This document shows positions 1 to 6,001 of a DNA stretch of 8,762 nucleotides, piece after piece. Source of the stretch: Deltaproteobacteria bacterium (GTDB lineage Bacteria > Desulfobacterota > Deferrimicrobia > Deferrimicrobiales > Deferrimicrobiaceae); NCBI GenBank assembly GCA_025357175.1, contig JANXPS010000144.1, forward strand, positions 1 through 8,762, in the 5' to 3' direction. The notes below the pieces were generated by a model that saw nothing but the letters and a program-made list of their open reading frames with translations, was not told the DNA's origin and did no database searches. The translations under genes were made by a program, and so were the position numbers. The first letter of the stretch is position 1, and each line of letters starts with the position of its first letter.

Positions 1-549
1 CTCGACCCCGGCGGCTTTCTGGGCGGGCTCGAAGACGAAGAGTACGCCCGGCTGGAGCAGCTGCCCCCGGAGGCCCATACCGAGCTGGACATCAACATCG
101 GCGAGTGGCTGCTGGCCGACGCGGTGCTGCAGGTGGACGGCGAAGGGGTCTTCGCGCTCGACCTGGTGCTCGGAGAAGGCGGCCCGCTGCTGCCGCCGAA
201 CAGCCGCGAGTGGCTGATCGCGGCGAGCGAGCGCCCGATGAGCCTCTACGACGTGATCCGCGTCATTCCGGGCGAGGGGCTCGATCTGCGCGACCTCGTC
301 TATCCCGCCGATCCGCCGGTCCGGGTGCGGGACGAGGCGTTTTCGGGGAGCGCGCAACGCGGCGACATATTCGGCGGCCGCATCCTCCGCAAGGGAGACG
401 ACCGGATCCTCTCCGAGGCGTTCTACCCGATGCCGGAGGATTTCGCGCAGGACTGCCTCAACGAGATCTTTACGGAGCAGGAAGCGGCCGCGAAGGAGGC
501 CGGCCCGTTCATCATCGACTACTGGCTGCTGGGGTTGCTCGGAGAATAA
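1..549 (+). CDS. 3' part of an uncharacterised protein resembling the core of SEC-C-associated proteins
   Basis: The frame is open from base 1 to a TAA at 547-549, giving 182 residues with the N-terminus missing. An internal GTG at 124 would be a poor start because the protein-like sequence (acidic, Trp- and Leu-containing, e.g. IGEWLLAD) continues upstream of it. The middle reads SLYDVIRVIPGEGLDLRDLV, followed by a stretch on the pattern V-R-x-x-x-x-S-x-S-x-x-x-G-D-I-F-x-G-R-I and later AFYPMPEDF. From memory this order (a 'V-x-PG-x-G-L-x-L-RDL' strand, then a 'GDI' strand, then a small proline-rich loop) resembles a family of uncharacterised bacterial proteins often fused to a SEC-C zinc motif. 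No such cysteine cluster is visible in the portion present. No signal peptide or membrane segment can be judged without the N-terminus. The coding frame is confident; the family assignment is tentative and the function unknown. Confidence 0.75.
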   Translation, partial: LDPGGFLGGLEDEEYARLEQLPPEAHTELDINIGEWLLADAVLQVDGEGVFALDLVLGEGGPLLPPNSREWLIAASERPMSLYDVIRVIPGEGLDLRDLVYPADPPVRVRDEAFSGSAQRGDIFGGRILRKGDDRILSEAFYPMPEDFAQDCLNEIFTEQEAAAKEAGPFIIDYWLLGLLGE

Positions 550-568
550 GGGGAGCGTTTCCGTCCCC
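550..568. terminator. Possible hairpin between convergent genes
   Basis: Directly after the stop codon, GGGGA(G)CG can pair with CGTCCCC across a TTTC loop, with one bulged G. It lies between two genes that converge (upstream gene stop 547-549; hydrolase stop 593-595), where a shared terminator would be expected. No T-tract follows on the plus strand (a C-run does), so it does not meet the usual intrinsic terminator pattern. Weak call from sequence alone. Confidence 0.25.
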
Positions 569-592
569 CCCGTTCCTGTTGCGGGTGGCGTC

Positions 593-1369
593 TTACCGGA
601 ATATTTCGGCCAGGAACCGCTTCATCGCCTCCCAGGAGCGGTGGTCGGCCTTCCGGTTGTAGACCGCCCCGTTCAGCTTGTACTTGTCGACTTCCGGGTT
701 GCTGAAGGCGTGCATCGCGCCGCCGTAGAGGTTGAGCTCCCAGTCGACGCCGGCATTCCGCATCTCGTCCTCGAAGGCGTTCACCTGCGGGGGAGGCACG
801 AACGGGTCGTCACCTCCGGCCAGCACCAGGACGCGCCCCTTGATATTTTTGGCATCGTCTGGATTCGCCGTCTGGAGCCCTCCGTGGAAGCTCACCACGC
901 CGAGAACGGGCGCGCCGCTCCGGGCCAGTTCGAGGACGGTCGTGCCGCCGAAGCAGTAGCCGATCGCGGCGATCTTCGCGGGGTCGACCCGCTTGTCGGC
1001 CTTCAGCACTTCAAGCGCCTTCGTGATCCGGGCGCGCAGCAGCGCGGGATCCTTCTTGAACTGTCCCGAAAGCTCGCCCGCCCGGGCTGCATCCTCGGTG
1101 ACGATTCCCTTGCCGTACATGTCGACCGCGAGGGCGACGTACCCCAGCGCGGCCAGTTGCTCGGCCCGCTTGTCCGCGTACCGGTTCCGGCCCCACCATT
1201 CGTGGACGACCAGGACGCCCGGCCGCTTCCCCTTCGCCGCGTCGTCCCAGGCCAGGTGACCCTCGAGCACCGCATCTCCCTGCTTGTAGTTGACGGCCTC
1301 GGTCCGGACGGCGGCGGATGCCTGCGTCGCCAGGACAAGCACAACCAAAAACGCAATGAAAGTTCTCAT
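593..1369 (-). CDS. Exported dienelactone hydrolase family protein (alpha/beta hydrolase)
   Basis: This is a 258-residue protein of the dienelactone hydrolase (DLH) family, alpha/beta-hydrolase enzymes that use a Cys-Asp-His triad on esters and lactones. The nucleophile Cys139 lies in GYCFGG, the acid Asp188 in GGDDPFVPP, and the base His220 in GGAMHAF, in the right order and spacing. HEWWG (56-60) near the oxyanion side is also typical. Residues 1-20 form a signal peptide (Arg2, hydrophobic 4-14, ASA-A cleavage region at 17-20), so it probably acts in the periplasm. The start at 1369 is chosen because GGAGG (complement of 1375-1379) precedes it with 5 bases between and the signal peptide begins there. 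The open frame continues upstream to about 2038, but that part is antisense to ubiD. The gene is divergent from ubiD and convergent with the upstream gene, so it is probably transcribed alone. The substrate is unknown; a role in chlorocatechol degradation should not be assumed. Confidence 0.9.
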   Translation of the reverse strand: MRTFIAFLVVLVLATQASAAVRTEAVNYKQGDAVLEGHLAWDDAAKGKRPGVLVVHEWWGRNRYADKRAEQLAALGYVALAVDMYGKGIVTEDAARAGELSGQFKKDPALLRARITKALEVLKADKRVDPAKIAAIGYCFGGTTVLELARSGAPVLGVVSFHGGLQTANPDDAKNIKGRVLVLAGGDDPFVPPPQVNAFEDEMRNAGVDWELNLYGGAMHAFSNPEVDKYKLNGAVYNRKADHRSWEAMKRFLAEIFR

Positions 1370-1481
1370 GGCTTCCTCCGGGAAGTTGATCGATGACATG
1401 GCTTCGATGCCGAGAAGCCGCGGACGGTTCAGGGCGACGCCCGGCGCGGAGCTTGATCTGCCGCTCGGGAAGTGACCCGCG

Positions 1482-1490
1482 TGATATGAT
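1482..1490 (+). promoter_or_regulatory. Candidate extended -10 promoter element upstream of ubiD
   Basis: TGATATGAT reads as an extended -10 (TGn followed by TATGAT at 1485-1490). A start site near 1497 would leave a leader of about 30 bases before the ubiD start at 1527. No good -35 hexamer lies 16-18 bases upstream (1462-1467 is CGCTCG), consistent with an extended -10 promoter or with chance. It sits in the roughly 160-base gap between the divergent hydrolase and ubiD starts, where a promoter is required. Confidence 0.4.
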
Positions 1491-1514
1491 TTCCCCGACC
1501 ATTTCACAATGAAA

Positions 1515-1520
1515 AAGGAG
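1515..1520 (+). promoter_or_regulatory. Shine-Dalgarno site that fixes the ubiD start
   Basis: AAGGAG is followed by CCCCCG and then ATG at 1527, an ideal 6-base spacing. An earlier in-frame ATG at 1509 would put this site inside the coding region and add six residues (MKKEPP) not seen at the start of UbiD proteins, which usually begin close to 'FRDLREF'. The site therefore argues for 1527. Confidence 0.75.
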
Positions 1521-1526
1521 CCCCCG

Positions 1527-2969
1527 ATGGCGTTTCGCGATCTCCGCGAATTCATGTCCGCGCTGGAAAAGCGCGGCGAACTTGTGAAAGTGAATGCCCC
1601 GGTTTCCTCCGAGCTCGAGGTCGCCGAGATCGCCGACCGGCTGGTCAAGACGGGCGGCCCTGCCGTGCTGTTCACGAACGTGAAGGGCGCGGCCGTGCCG
1701 CTCGCGATGAACCTGTTCGGCACGATGGAGCGGATGTGCCTCGCCCTCGGCGTGAAAAATCTCGACGAGATCGGCGCGCGCGTGGCCGACATCATCGAGC
1801 CCGAGATCCCGACCAGCTTCATGGACAAGCTCAAGATGCTGCCGAAACTGGCCCAGATGGCCGATTTCCTCCCGAAGACCGTTTCTTCCGCGCCCTGCCA
1901 GGAGGTGGTCGAGAAGGACAACGCGTCGCTCGCCTTCCTGCCGATCGTGAAGACGTGGCCCGAGGACGGCGGACCCTTCATCACGCTGCCCGCGGTGTTC
2001 ACGAAAGACCCGAAGACGGGGCGCCGCAACGTCGGCATGTACCGGATGCACGTCTACGACGAGCGCACGACGGGGATGCACTGGCACATCCACAAGGGGG
2101 GCGCCGACCATTACCGGGGATTCACGAAGAAGGCCGAGCGGATGCCGGTCGCGGTCTCGCTGGGTGGCGACCCGGCGACGATGTATTCCGCGAGCGCGCC
2201 CGTCCCGCCCAACGTCGACGAGATGATGTTCTCCGGCTTCCTGCGCAAGGAACCGGTCGAGATGGTCAAGTGCAAGACGGTCGACCTCGAGGTGCCCGCC
2301 CAGGCCGAAATCATCCTCGAAGGGTACGTCGATCCGGGCGAACTGCGCACCGAGGGGCCGTTCGGCGACCACACCGGTTACTACTCGCTGGCCGACCAGT
2401 ACCCCGTGTTCCACCTGACCTGCGTCACGCGACGCAAGGATGCGATCTACCCGGCGACCATCGTGGGCAAGCCGCCGATGGAGGATGTCTACCTCGGGAA
2501 AGCGACCGAGCGGATCTTCCTGCCGCTGCTGCAGAAGGTGCTCCCCGAAGTGGTCGACATGAACCTGCCGATCGAGGGAATCTTCCACAACTTCGCCTTC
2601 TTCTCGATCGACAAGAAATATCCCGGCCACGCCCGCAAGGTGATGAGCGCGGTTTGGGGCATGGGGCTTCTCATGTTCTCGAAGTTCGTCGTGGTCTTCG
2701 ACTCCGACGTCAACATCCAGGACCTGTCGGAAGTGGTCTGGCGGATCGGCAACAACGTCGACCCGAAACGCGACACGATGATCGTCGAGGGGCCGGTCGA
2801 CGCGCTCGAGCACGCCTCCCCGATCCCGCACTACGGCTCCAAGATGGGAATAGACGCGACGCGCAAGTGGGCCTCCGAGGGCTTTGCCCGCGAGTGGCCG
2901 GGCGACATCGCGATGCCCAAGGAGGTCGTCGACCTCGTCACGAAGCGCTGGAAGGAGTACGGGTTCTAG
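1527..2969 (+). CDS. ubiD: UbiD family prenyl-FMN-dependent decarboxylase
   Basis: The 480-residue product matches UbiD decarboxylases in length and motifs along the whole chain. It begins FRDLREFMSALEKRGELV, the standard UbiD N-terminus. The prenyl-FMN/Mn/K-binding region includes NVGMYRMHVYD (168-178), with Arg173, and MHWHIHKGG (184-192). EGPFGDHTGYY (276-286) supplies Glu276 and Asp281, which with Arg173 form the Arg-Glu-Asp/Glu catalytic set of the family. Later conserved blocks include PATIVGKPPMED (309-320) and NLPIEGIFHN (346-355). The cofactor is made by UbiX, encoded two genes downstream. UbiA is encoded 3 bases after the stop, so the likely substrate is a prenylated aromatic carboxylic acid in quinone synthesis. 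In bacteria that make menaquinone by the futalosine route the equivalent enzyme is called MqnL; I cannot separate MqnL from true UbiD by eye. Decarboxylation of another aromatic acid is possible but less likely in this context. Confidence 0.95.
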   Translation: MAFRDLREFMSALEKRGELVKVNAPVSSELEVAEIADRLVKTGGPAVLFTNVKGAAVPLAMNLFGTMERMCLALGVKNLDEIGARVADIIEPEIPTSFMDKLKMLPKLAQMADFLPKTVSSAPCQEVVEKDNASLAFLPIVKTWPEDGGPFITLPAVFTKDPKTGRRNVGMYRMHVYDERTTGMHWHIHKGGADHYRGFTKKAERMPVAVSLGGDPATMYSASAPVPPNVDEMMFSGFLRKEPVEMVKCKTVDLEVPAQAEIILEGYVDPGELRTEGPFGDHTGYYSLADQYPVFHLTCVTRRKDAIYPATIVGKPPMEDVYLGKATERIFLPLLQKVLPEVVDMNLPIEGIFHNFAFFSIDKKYPGHARKVMSAVWGMGLLMFSKFVVVFDSDVNIQDLSEVVWRIGNNVDPKRDTMIVEGPVDALEHASPIPHYGSKMGIDATRKWASEGFAREWPGDIAMPKEVVDLVTKRWKEYGF

Positions 2970-2972
2970 CCG

Positions 2973-3842
2973 ATGTTCCGCCGAATCGCCGTCTACATGG
3001 AGATGATCAAGATCGCGCATACGGTGTTCGCGCTGCCGTTCGCCCTGATGGGCATGTTCCTCGCCGCGCGCGAGATCGGGCGGCCGCACGCGCTGCCCTC
3101 GATCACGACCGTGGGCTGGATCATCCTCGCGATGGTCGGGGCGCGCAGCGCGGCGATGGGCTTCAACCGGATCGTCGACGCCGAAATCGACGCGAAGAAT
3201 CCGCGCACGATGGGGCGGGCGATCCCTGCGGGGTTGGTCGACCGTCGTTCGGCGCTCAAGTTCACCGTGCTGTTTGCGGCGTTGCTGGTATTTTCGGCCT
3301 ACAAGCTCAATCCGCTCTGCTTTCATCTCTCCCCGGTGCTGCTCCTGCTGCTCTTCTCCTATTCGTTCATGAAGCGCTTCACCTGGGCGTGCCACCTGGT
3401 TCTGGGGGCCTGCCTCGGCGCGGCGCCGCTGGCGGCCTGGATGGCCGTGACCGGCACATTCGATCCGCGGATGCTGGTCTTCTGCTTCGCGGTCATGTTC
3501 TGGGTGGCCGGCTTCGACATCTTCTACGCGCTGCAGGACGTCGCGTTCGACCACGCAATGGGTCTCCATTCGATTCCGCGCCTGCTGGGAGTCCGCCGGT
3601 CGCTGTGGATCGCGCGCGCATTCCACTTGGCGATGGCGACGTTACTGCTCGTGGGGTATCATGAGTTCGGGCTCGGCAACTGGTATCTTGCCGGTTGGGC
3701 TGCATGCGTGGCCACGCTCGTCTACGAGCATGCAATTGTGAAAGAAAACGATCTGTCGCGGATCGACATGGCGTTTTTCAACCTCAACGGCGTGGTCAGC
3801 CTCCTGCTGGGGCTGTTCACCTACCTCGACCTGGCGCTCTGA
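2973..3842 (+). CDS. ubiA: UbiA family aromatic polyprenyltransferase
   Basis: This 289-residue polytopic membrane protein transfers a polyprenyl group from its diphosphate to an aromatic acid. Both Mg-diphosphate motifs are present: NRIVDAEIDAKNPRT (65-79; Asn65, Asp69, Asp73) and DIFYALQDVAFD (182-193; Asp182, Asp189, Asp193), the latter being the YxxQDxxxD form of 4-hydroxybenzoate-type enzymes. Eight or nine hydrophobic segments are visible, roughly at 16-32, 43-62, 96-112, 118-134, 140-158, 166-186, 211-230, 236-252 and 269-288. The ATG comes 3 bases after the ubiD stop; the nearest purine-rich stretch, AAGGAG at 2952-2957, is too distant to be a standard ribosome site, so translation is probably coupled to ubiD. 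Position between ubiD and ubiX supports a quinone role: a 4-hydroxybenzoate prenyltransferase, or MqnP if the organism uses the futalosine route. The family call is secure; the exact aromatic substrate is not. Confidence 0.94.
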   Translation: MFRRIAVYMEMIKIAHTVFALPFALMGMFLAAREIGRPHALPSITTVGWIILAMVGARSAAMGFNRIVDAEIDAKNPRTMGRAIPAGLVDRRSALKFTVLFAALLVFSAYKLNPLCFHLSPVLLLLLFSYSFMKRFTWACHLVLGACLGAAPLAAWMAVTGTFDPRMLVFCFAVMFWVAGFDIFYALQDVAFDHAMGLHSIPRLLGVRRSLWIARAFHLAMATLLLVGYHEFGLGNWYLAGWAACVATLVYEHAIVKENDLSRIDMAFFNLNGVVSLLLGLFTYLDLAL

Positions 3843-3880
3843 ACGTTGCTCTCGGCGCGAGGCTCGCGAATCGAAAGGGC

Positions 3881-3889
3881 AAGGCGGAG
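3881..3889 (+). promoter_or_regulatory. Ribosome-binding site supporting a TTG start for ubiX
   Basis: AAGGCGGAG directly precedes TTG at 3890. AAGG at 3881-3884 lies 5 bases from the TTG. Between the ubiA stop and this point the ubiX frame has no ATG, GTG or other TTG, and the TTG opens exactly where UbiX proteins start (R-I-L-L-A-I-S-G-A-S-G). An ATG at 3695 would be inside ubiA and is implausible. Confidence 0.6.
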
Positions 3890-4501
3890 TTGAGAATCCT
3901 GCTGGCGATATCCGGGGCAAGCGGCGCGGCCTACGGCGTCCGGACCGGCGAGCTGCTGGCGGCTTCCGGCGTCGAACTGCACCTCCTTGTCACGAAGACC
4001 GCCTGGGAAATCATCGCGGCGGAACTGCCCGGTGACAGCCCGTTGCCGGATGAGTTGCCTGCCCGCCAGGAGTGGCTGGCGATCCGGCTGAAGTGTCACC
4101 CCTCGTCGTTCCGCCTGCACGCCGAGCACGATTTCTCGATCCCGTTCGCCTCCGGCTCCAACCCCCCCGATGCGATGATCGTCGCCCCCTGCTCGATGGG
4201 CACCGCTGCCCGGATCGCGCACGGGTTGTCCTCCTCGGTGCTCCTGCGCTGCGCCGATGTCGTGCTCAAGGAAAAAAAACCGCTCGTGCTCGTTCCGCGC
4301 GAGATGCCGTTCTCGGCGATCCACCTCGAAAACCTGCTGGCGCTGTCGCGCGCCGGCGCCGACATCCTGCCCGCCTGCCCCGGCTTTTACCACCGCCCGC
4401 AGACGGTCGCGGAAATGGTCGATTTCGTCGTATCCCGCATCCTGTCCCGCGTCGGCATCGAGGCGGGGCTTCATGCGAAGTGGGGGGAATCACCCCAGTA
4501 A
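3890..4501 (+). CDS. ubiX: UbiX family flavin prenyltransferase
   Basis: The 203-residue product is a UbiX/Pad1-type flavin prenyltransferase, which joins a dimethylallyl group to FMN to make the prenyl-FMN cofactor of UbiD. Visible motifs are the flavin-binding GASGAAYG (9-16), SGSNPPDAMIVAPCSMGTAARIA (split here as the SGS at 88-90 and PCSM at 100-103), the LKEKKPLVLVPRE block (127-138, with Arg137 and Glu138), and PACPGFYHRP (161-170, with Tyr167). Length is normal for the family. The start is TTG; see the ribosome-binding entry. It lies 47 bases after ubiA on the same strand, giving the order ubiD-ubiA-ubiX, so enzyme and cofactor synthase are co-expressed. An A8 run at 4272-4279 (codons GAA AAA AAA) stands out in a GC-rich gene but the frame is intact. 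Equivalent to MqnM in futalosine-pathway nomenclature. Confidence 0.94.
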   Translation: MRILLAISGASGAAYGVRTGELLAASGVELHLLVTKTAWEIIAAELPGDSPLPDELPARQEWLAIRLKCHPSSFRLHAEHDFSIPFASGSNPPDAMIVAPCSMGTAARIAHGLSSSVLLRCADVVLKEKKPLVLVPREMPFSAIHLENLLALSRAGADILPACPGFYHRPQTVAEMVDFVVSRILSRVGIEAGLHAKWGESPQ

Positions 4502-4514
4502 GCTGCCGAACGGA

Positions 4515-4523
4515 TGCTAGAAT
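4515..4523 (+). promoter_or_regulatory. Candidate extended -10 promoter element before the response regulator
   Basis: TGCTAGAAT is an extended -10 form (TGn plus TAGAAT, 4518-4523). It lies in the 50-base gap after ubiX, 29 bases before the regulator's ATG, which would give a short leader holding the ribosome site. No clear -35 hexamer is present at the proper distance (4495-4500 is CCAGTA). The same TGn-TAnnAT layout occurs upstream of ubiD at 1482-1490, which raises the chance that both are real. It would allow the signalling genes to be expressed separately from the ubi cluster. Confidence 0.4.
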
Positions 4524-4551
4524 ACCTGCAGTCCCCGGGAGGGTTGAACCG

Positions 4552-4908
4552 ATGAAGAAAATTCTGGTGGTTGACGACGAAGAACATATCCGGGAACTGT
4601 ATCGGGACGAACTGGTCGAGCAGGGCTTCGAGGTCGACCAGGCCGAGGACGGGTTCAAGGCGCTCGAAAAGTTGACCTCGTTCAAACCCGATCTCGTGAC
4701 GCTCGACGTCAAGATGCCCGGAATCGACGGCCTCGAGGTGCTGCGCCGCATCCGGGAGAAAGACGTCAACATCCCCGTGTTGCTCCTGACCGCGTTCGGC
4801 GAATTCCGGCAGGACTTCAACACGTGGGCGTCCGACGCCTATATCGTCAAGTCGGCGAACCTGTCCGAACTGGTCGACACCGTCCACACGCTCCTGGGAA
4901 CCCGATGA
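4552..4908 (+). CDS. Single-domain response regulator (receiver only)
   Basis: This 118-residue protein is a complete CheY-like receiver with nothing attached. The acidic pocket is Asp8-Asp9 (in LVVDDEE), the phosphoacceptor is Asp52 (TLDVKMPGIDG), the conserved Thr is Thr80 (LLLTAFG), and the conserved Lys is Lys100 (YIVKS); proline after Lys is replaced by Ser-Ala. It should therefore be phosphorylated by a histidine kinase, but no kinase is in the window and there is no DNA-binding or enzymatic output. GGAGG at 4538-4542 lies 9 bases before the ATG. Its stop overlaps the start of the double-GAF gene (ATGA, 4905-4908), so the two are almost certainly co-translated and probably work together. 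It may act by protein contact, as phosphorelay intermediate, or through the GAF protein; the sequence does not decide. Confidence 0.93.
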   Translation: MKKILVVDDEEHIRELYRDELVEQGFEVDQAEDGFKALEKLTSFKPDLVTLDVKMPGIDGLEVLRRIREKDVNIPVLLLTAFGEFRQDFNTWASDAYIVKSANLSELVDTVHTLLGTR

Positions 4909-5984
4909 GCGTCTTCTCGATCCTGCGCCAGGCGCTCTTCGGGAATCCGCCGCATGCGGAAAACCCCAAGGAAATTGCGCTGGCCGCCGCGCTCACGTCC
5001 GGTCTGTTCGAAGTCTCCGAGGCGATGAGCACGCGCGTCGACGACGTGCAGCGCAGTCTCGACCTGATCACTTCCGCGACCGCCTCGGTGCTGCGTGTCG
5101 AGCGGTGCATCCTTCTGCTGAAGGCGCCAGGCGAAGAAATGCTGGTCGTTCGCGCGCTGGCCGGCCTGCCCCGCGGCAAGGGTTTCGAAAAATACAGGCA
5201 GGAAATGCACGACGACCTCTTCGCGCAGATCCTTTCGAGCGGGCAAGGGATGATCGTCTCCGAAAGCCAGATGGGCAGCGACCGGAAGCTGCTGCGGCTG
5301 ATGCACCGGGTCGGCGTCAAGGGATTCATCGCGGCGCCCGTTCGCGGGCCTTCGGGCGTACTCGGCGTCCTGGGCGCGGCGACTCCGATGGACGGCCGTT
5401 CGCCGGGCGACACCGACCTCAAGCTGCTCTCGGTCATGGCAAACTTCGCGGGCGTCGCCCTCGAAAACGCCAAGATGGTCACCAAGCTCGACCGGAAGGC
5501 CAGGAAACTGGCGGCGATCTTCGCGATCAGCAAAGCGCTCAACGAGGAAAAGGACCCGTCCGTCCTGTTCCAGCTCATCGTCGACCGGGCGACCGAGCTG
5601 ATGGGAGCGTCGTCCGGATCGATGATCCTGGTCGACCGCGACACGGGCGTGCTGCGGATCGAGGCCGAGCAGGGGCTCGGGGAATCGGTCAAGTCCGAGA
5701 TCCGGCTGCGGATCGGCGAGGGGATCACCGGCTACGTCGCTCAGGAAGGGGTGCCGATCCTGGTTACCGACGTGCGAATCGACACCCGGTATGTCGAGGC
5801 CAACCCCAACGTGCGTTCCGAGATGGCGGTTCCGATCAAGTGGGGTTCCGAGGTGGTGGGCGTCATCAACCTCGACCATTACGCGGTCGAGGCGTTTTCG
5901 GAGGAAGATCTCGAACTGCTCAACGCATTCGGCAACGTGGCCGCGGTCGCGCTGCGAAATGCGGACATCCTGGGCAGCAGATAA
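4905..5984 (+). CDS. Tandem GAF domain sensory protein without an output domain
   Basis: The 359-residue product contains two GAF domains: about 45-188 (ending DLKLLSVMANFAGVALENA) and about 217-352 (ending EEDLELLNAFGNVAAVALRN). They are joined by a short, charged, probably helical linker at 189-216 (MVTKLDRKARKLAAIFAISK). The second GAF has the classic GEGITGYVAQEGVPILVTDV strand-loop and the 'VPIKWGSEVVGVINLDH' core. GAF domains bind small ligands such as cyclic nucleotides, or redox and light cofactors, and form dimers; no ligand can be assigned here. No kinase, GGDEF, EAL, PP2C or HTH part follows: the protein stops just after GAF2. The N-terminal 30 residues show no convincing signal peptide, so it is probably cytoplasmic. 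The start at 4905 overlaps the response regulator stop by four bases. The frame extends upstream to 4824, but that part is antisense in frame sense to the regulator and is not protein-like. Its likely partner is the adjacent receiver protein. Confidence 0.9.
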   Translation: MSVFSILRQALFGNPPHAENPKEIALAAALTSGLFEVSEAMSTRVDDVQRSLDLITSATASVLRVERCILLLKAPGEEMLVVRALAGLPRGKGFEKYRQEMHDDLFAQILSSGQGMIVSESQMGSDRKLLRLMHRVGVKGFIAAPVRGPSGVLGVLGAATPMDGRSPGDTDLKLLSVMANFAGVALENAKMVTKLDRKARKLAAIFAISKALNEEKDPSVLFQLIVDRATELMGASSGSMILVDRDTGVLRIEAEQGLGESVKSEIRLRIGEGITGYVAQEGVPILVTDVRIDTRYVEANPNVRSEMAVPIKWGSEVVGVINLDHYAVEAFSEEDLELLNAFGNVAAVALRNADILGSR

Positions 5985-6001
5985 ACCGTTTCGGGGAGCC
6001 G

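Noticed and set aside
1011..3626. Very long open frame on the minus strand over the hydrolase start, ubiD and ubiA (871 codons)
   Set aside because: It is antisense to two genes with unmistakable motifs, its product is extremely rich in Arg, His, Asp and Glu with repetitive low complexity, and it has no family motif. GC-rich third positions in the real genes remove stops from the opposite strand.
1736..3664. Long plus-strand open frame overlapping ubiD and ubiA in another frame (642 codons)
   Set aside because: Arg/Ala/Gly/Pro-rich shadow translation of ubiD and ubiA, with no start context or protein-like hydrophobic pattern.
3695..3889. Earlier ATG start for ubiX inside ubiA
   Set aside because: It would overlap ubiA by about 150 bases and add an N-terminal extension of 65 residues with no resemblance to UbiX; the TTG at 3890 with a purine-rich site fits the family's N-terminus.
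4481..4497. Inverted repeat TGGGG-N7-CCCCA at the ubiX 3' end as a terminator
   Set aside because: The stem is only five base pairs, it lies within coding sequence just before the stop, and no T-tract follows. Could be chance in GC-rich DNA.
5985..6001. Terminator between the convergent GAF and cytochrome genes
   Set aside because: The gap is only 17 bases and contains no hairpin I could draw with a T-tract in either direction.
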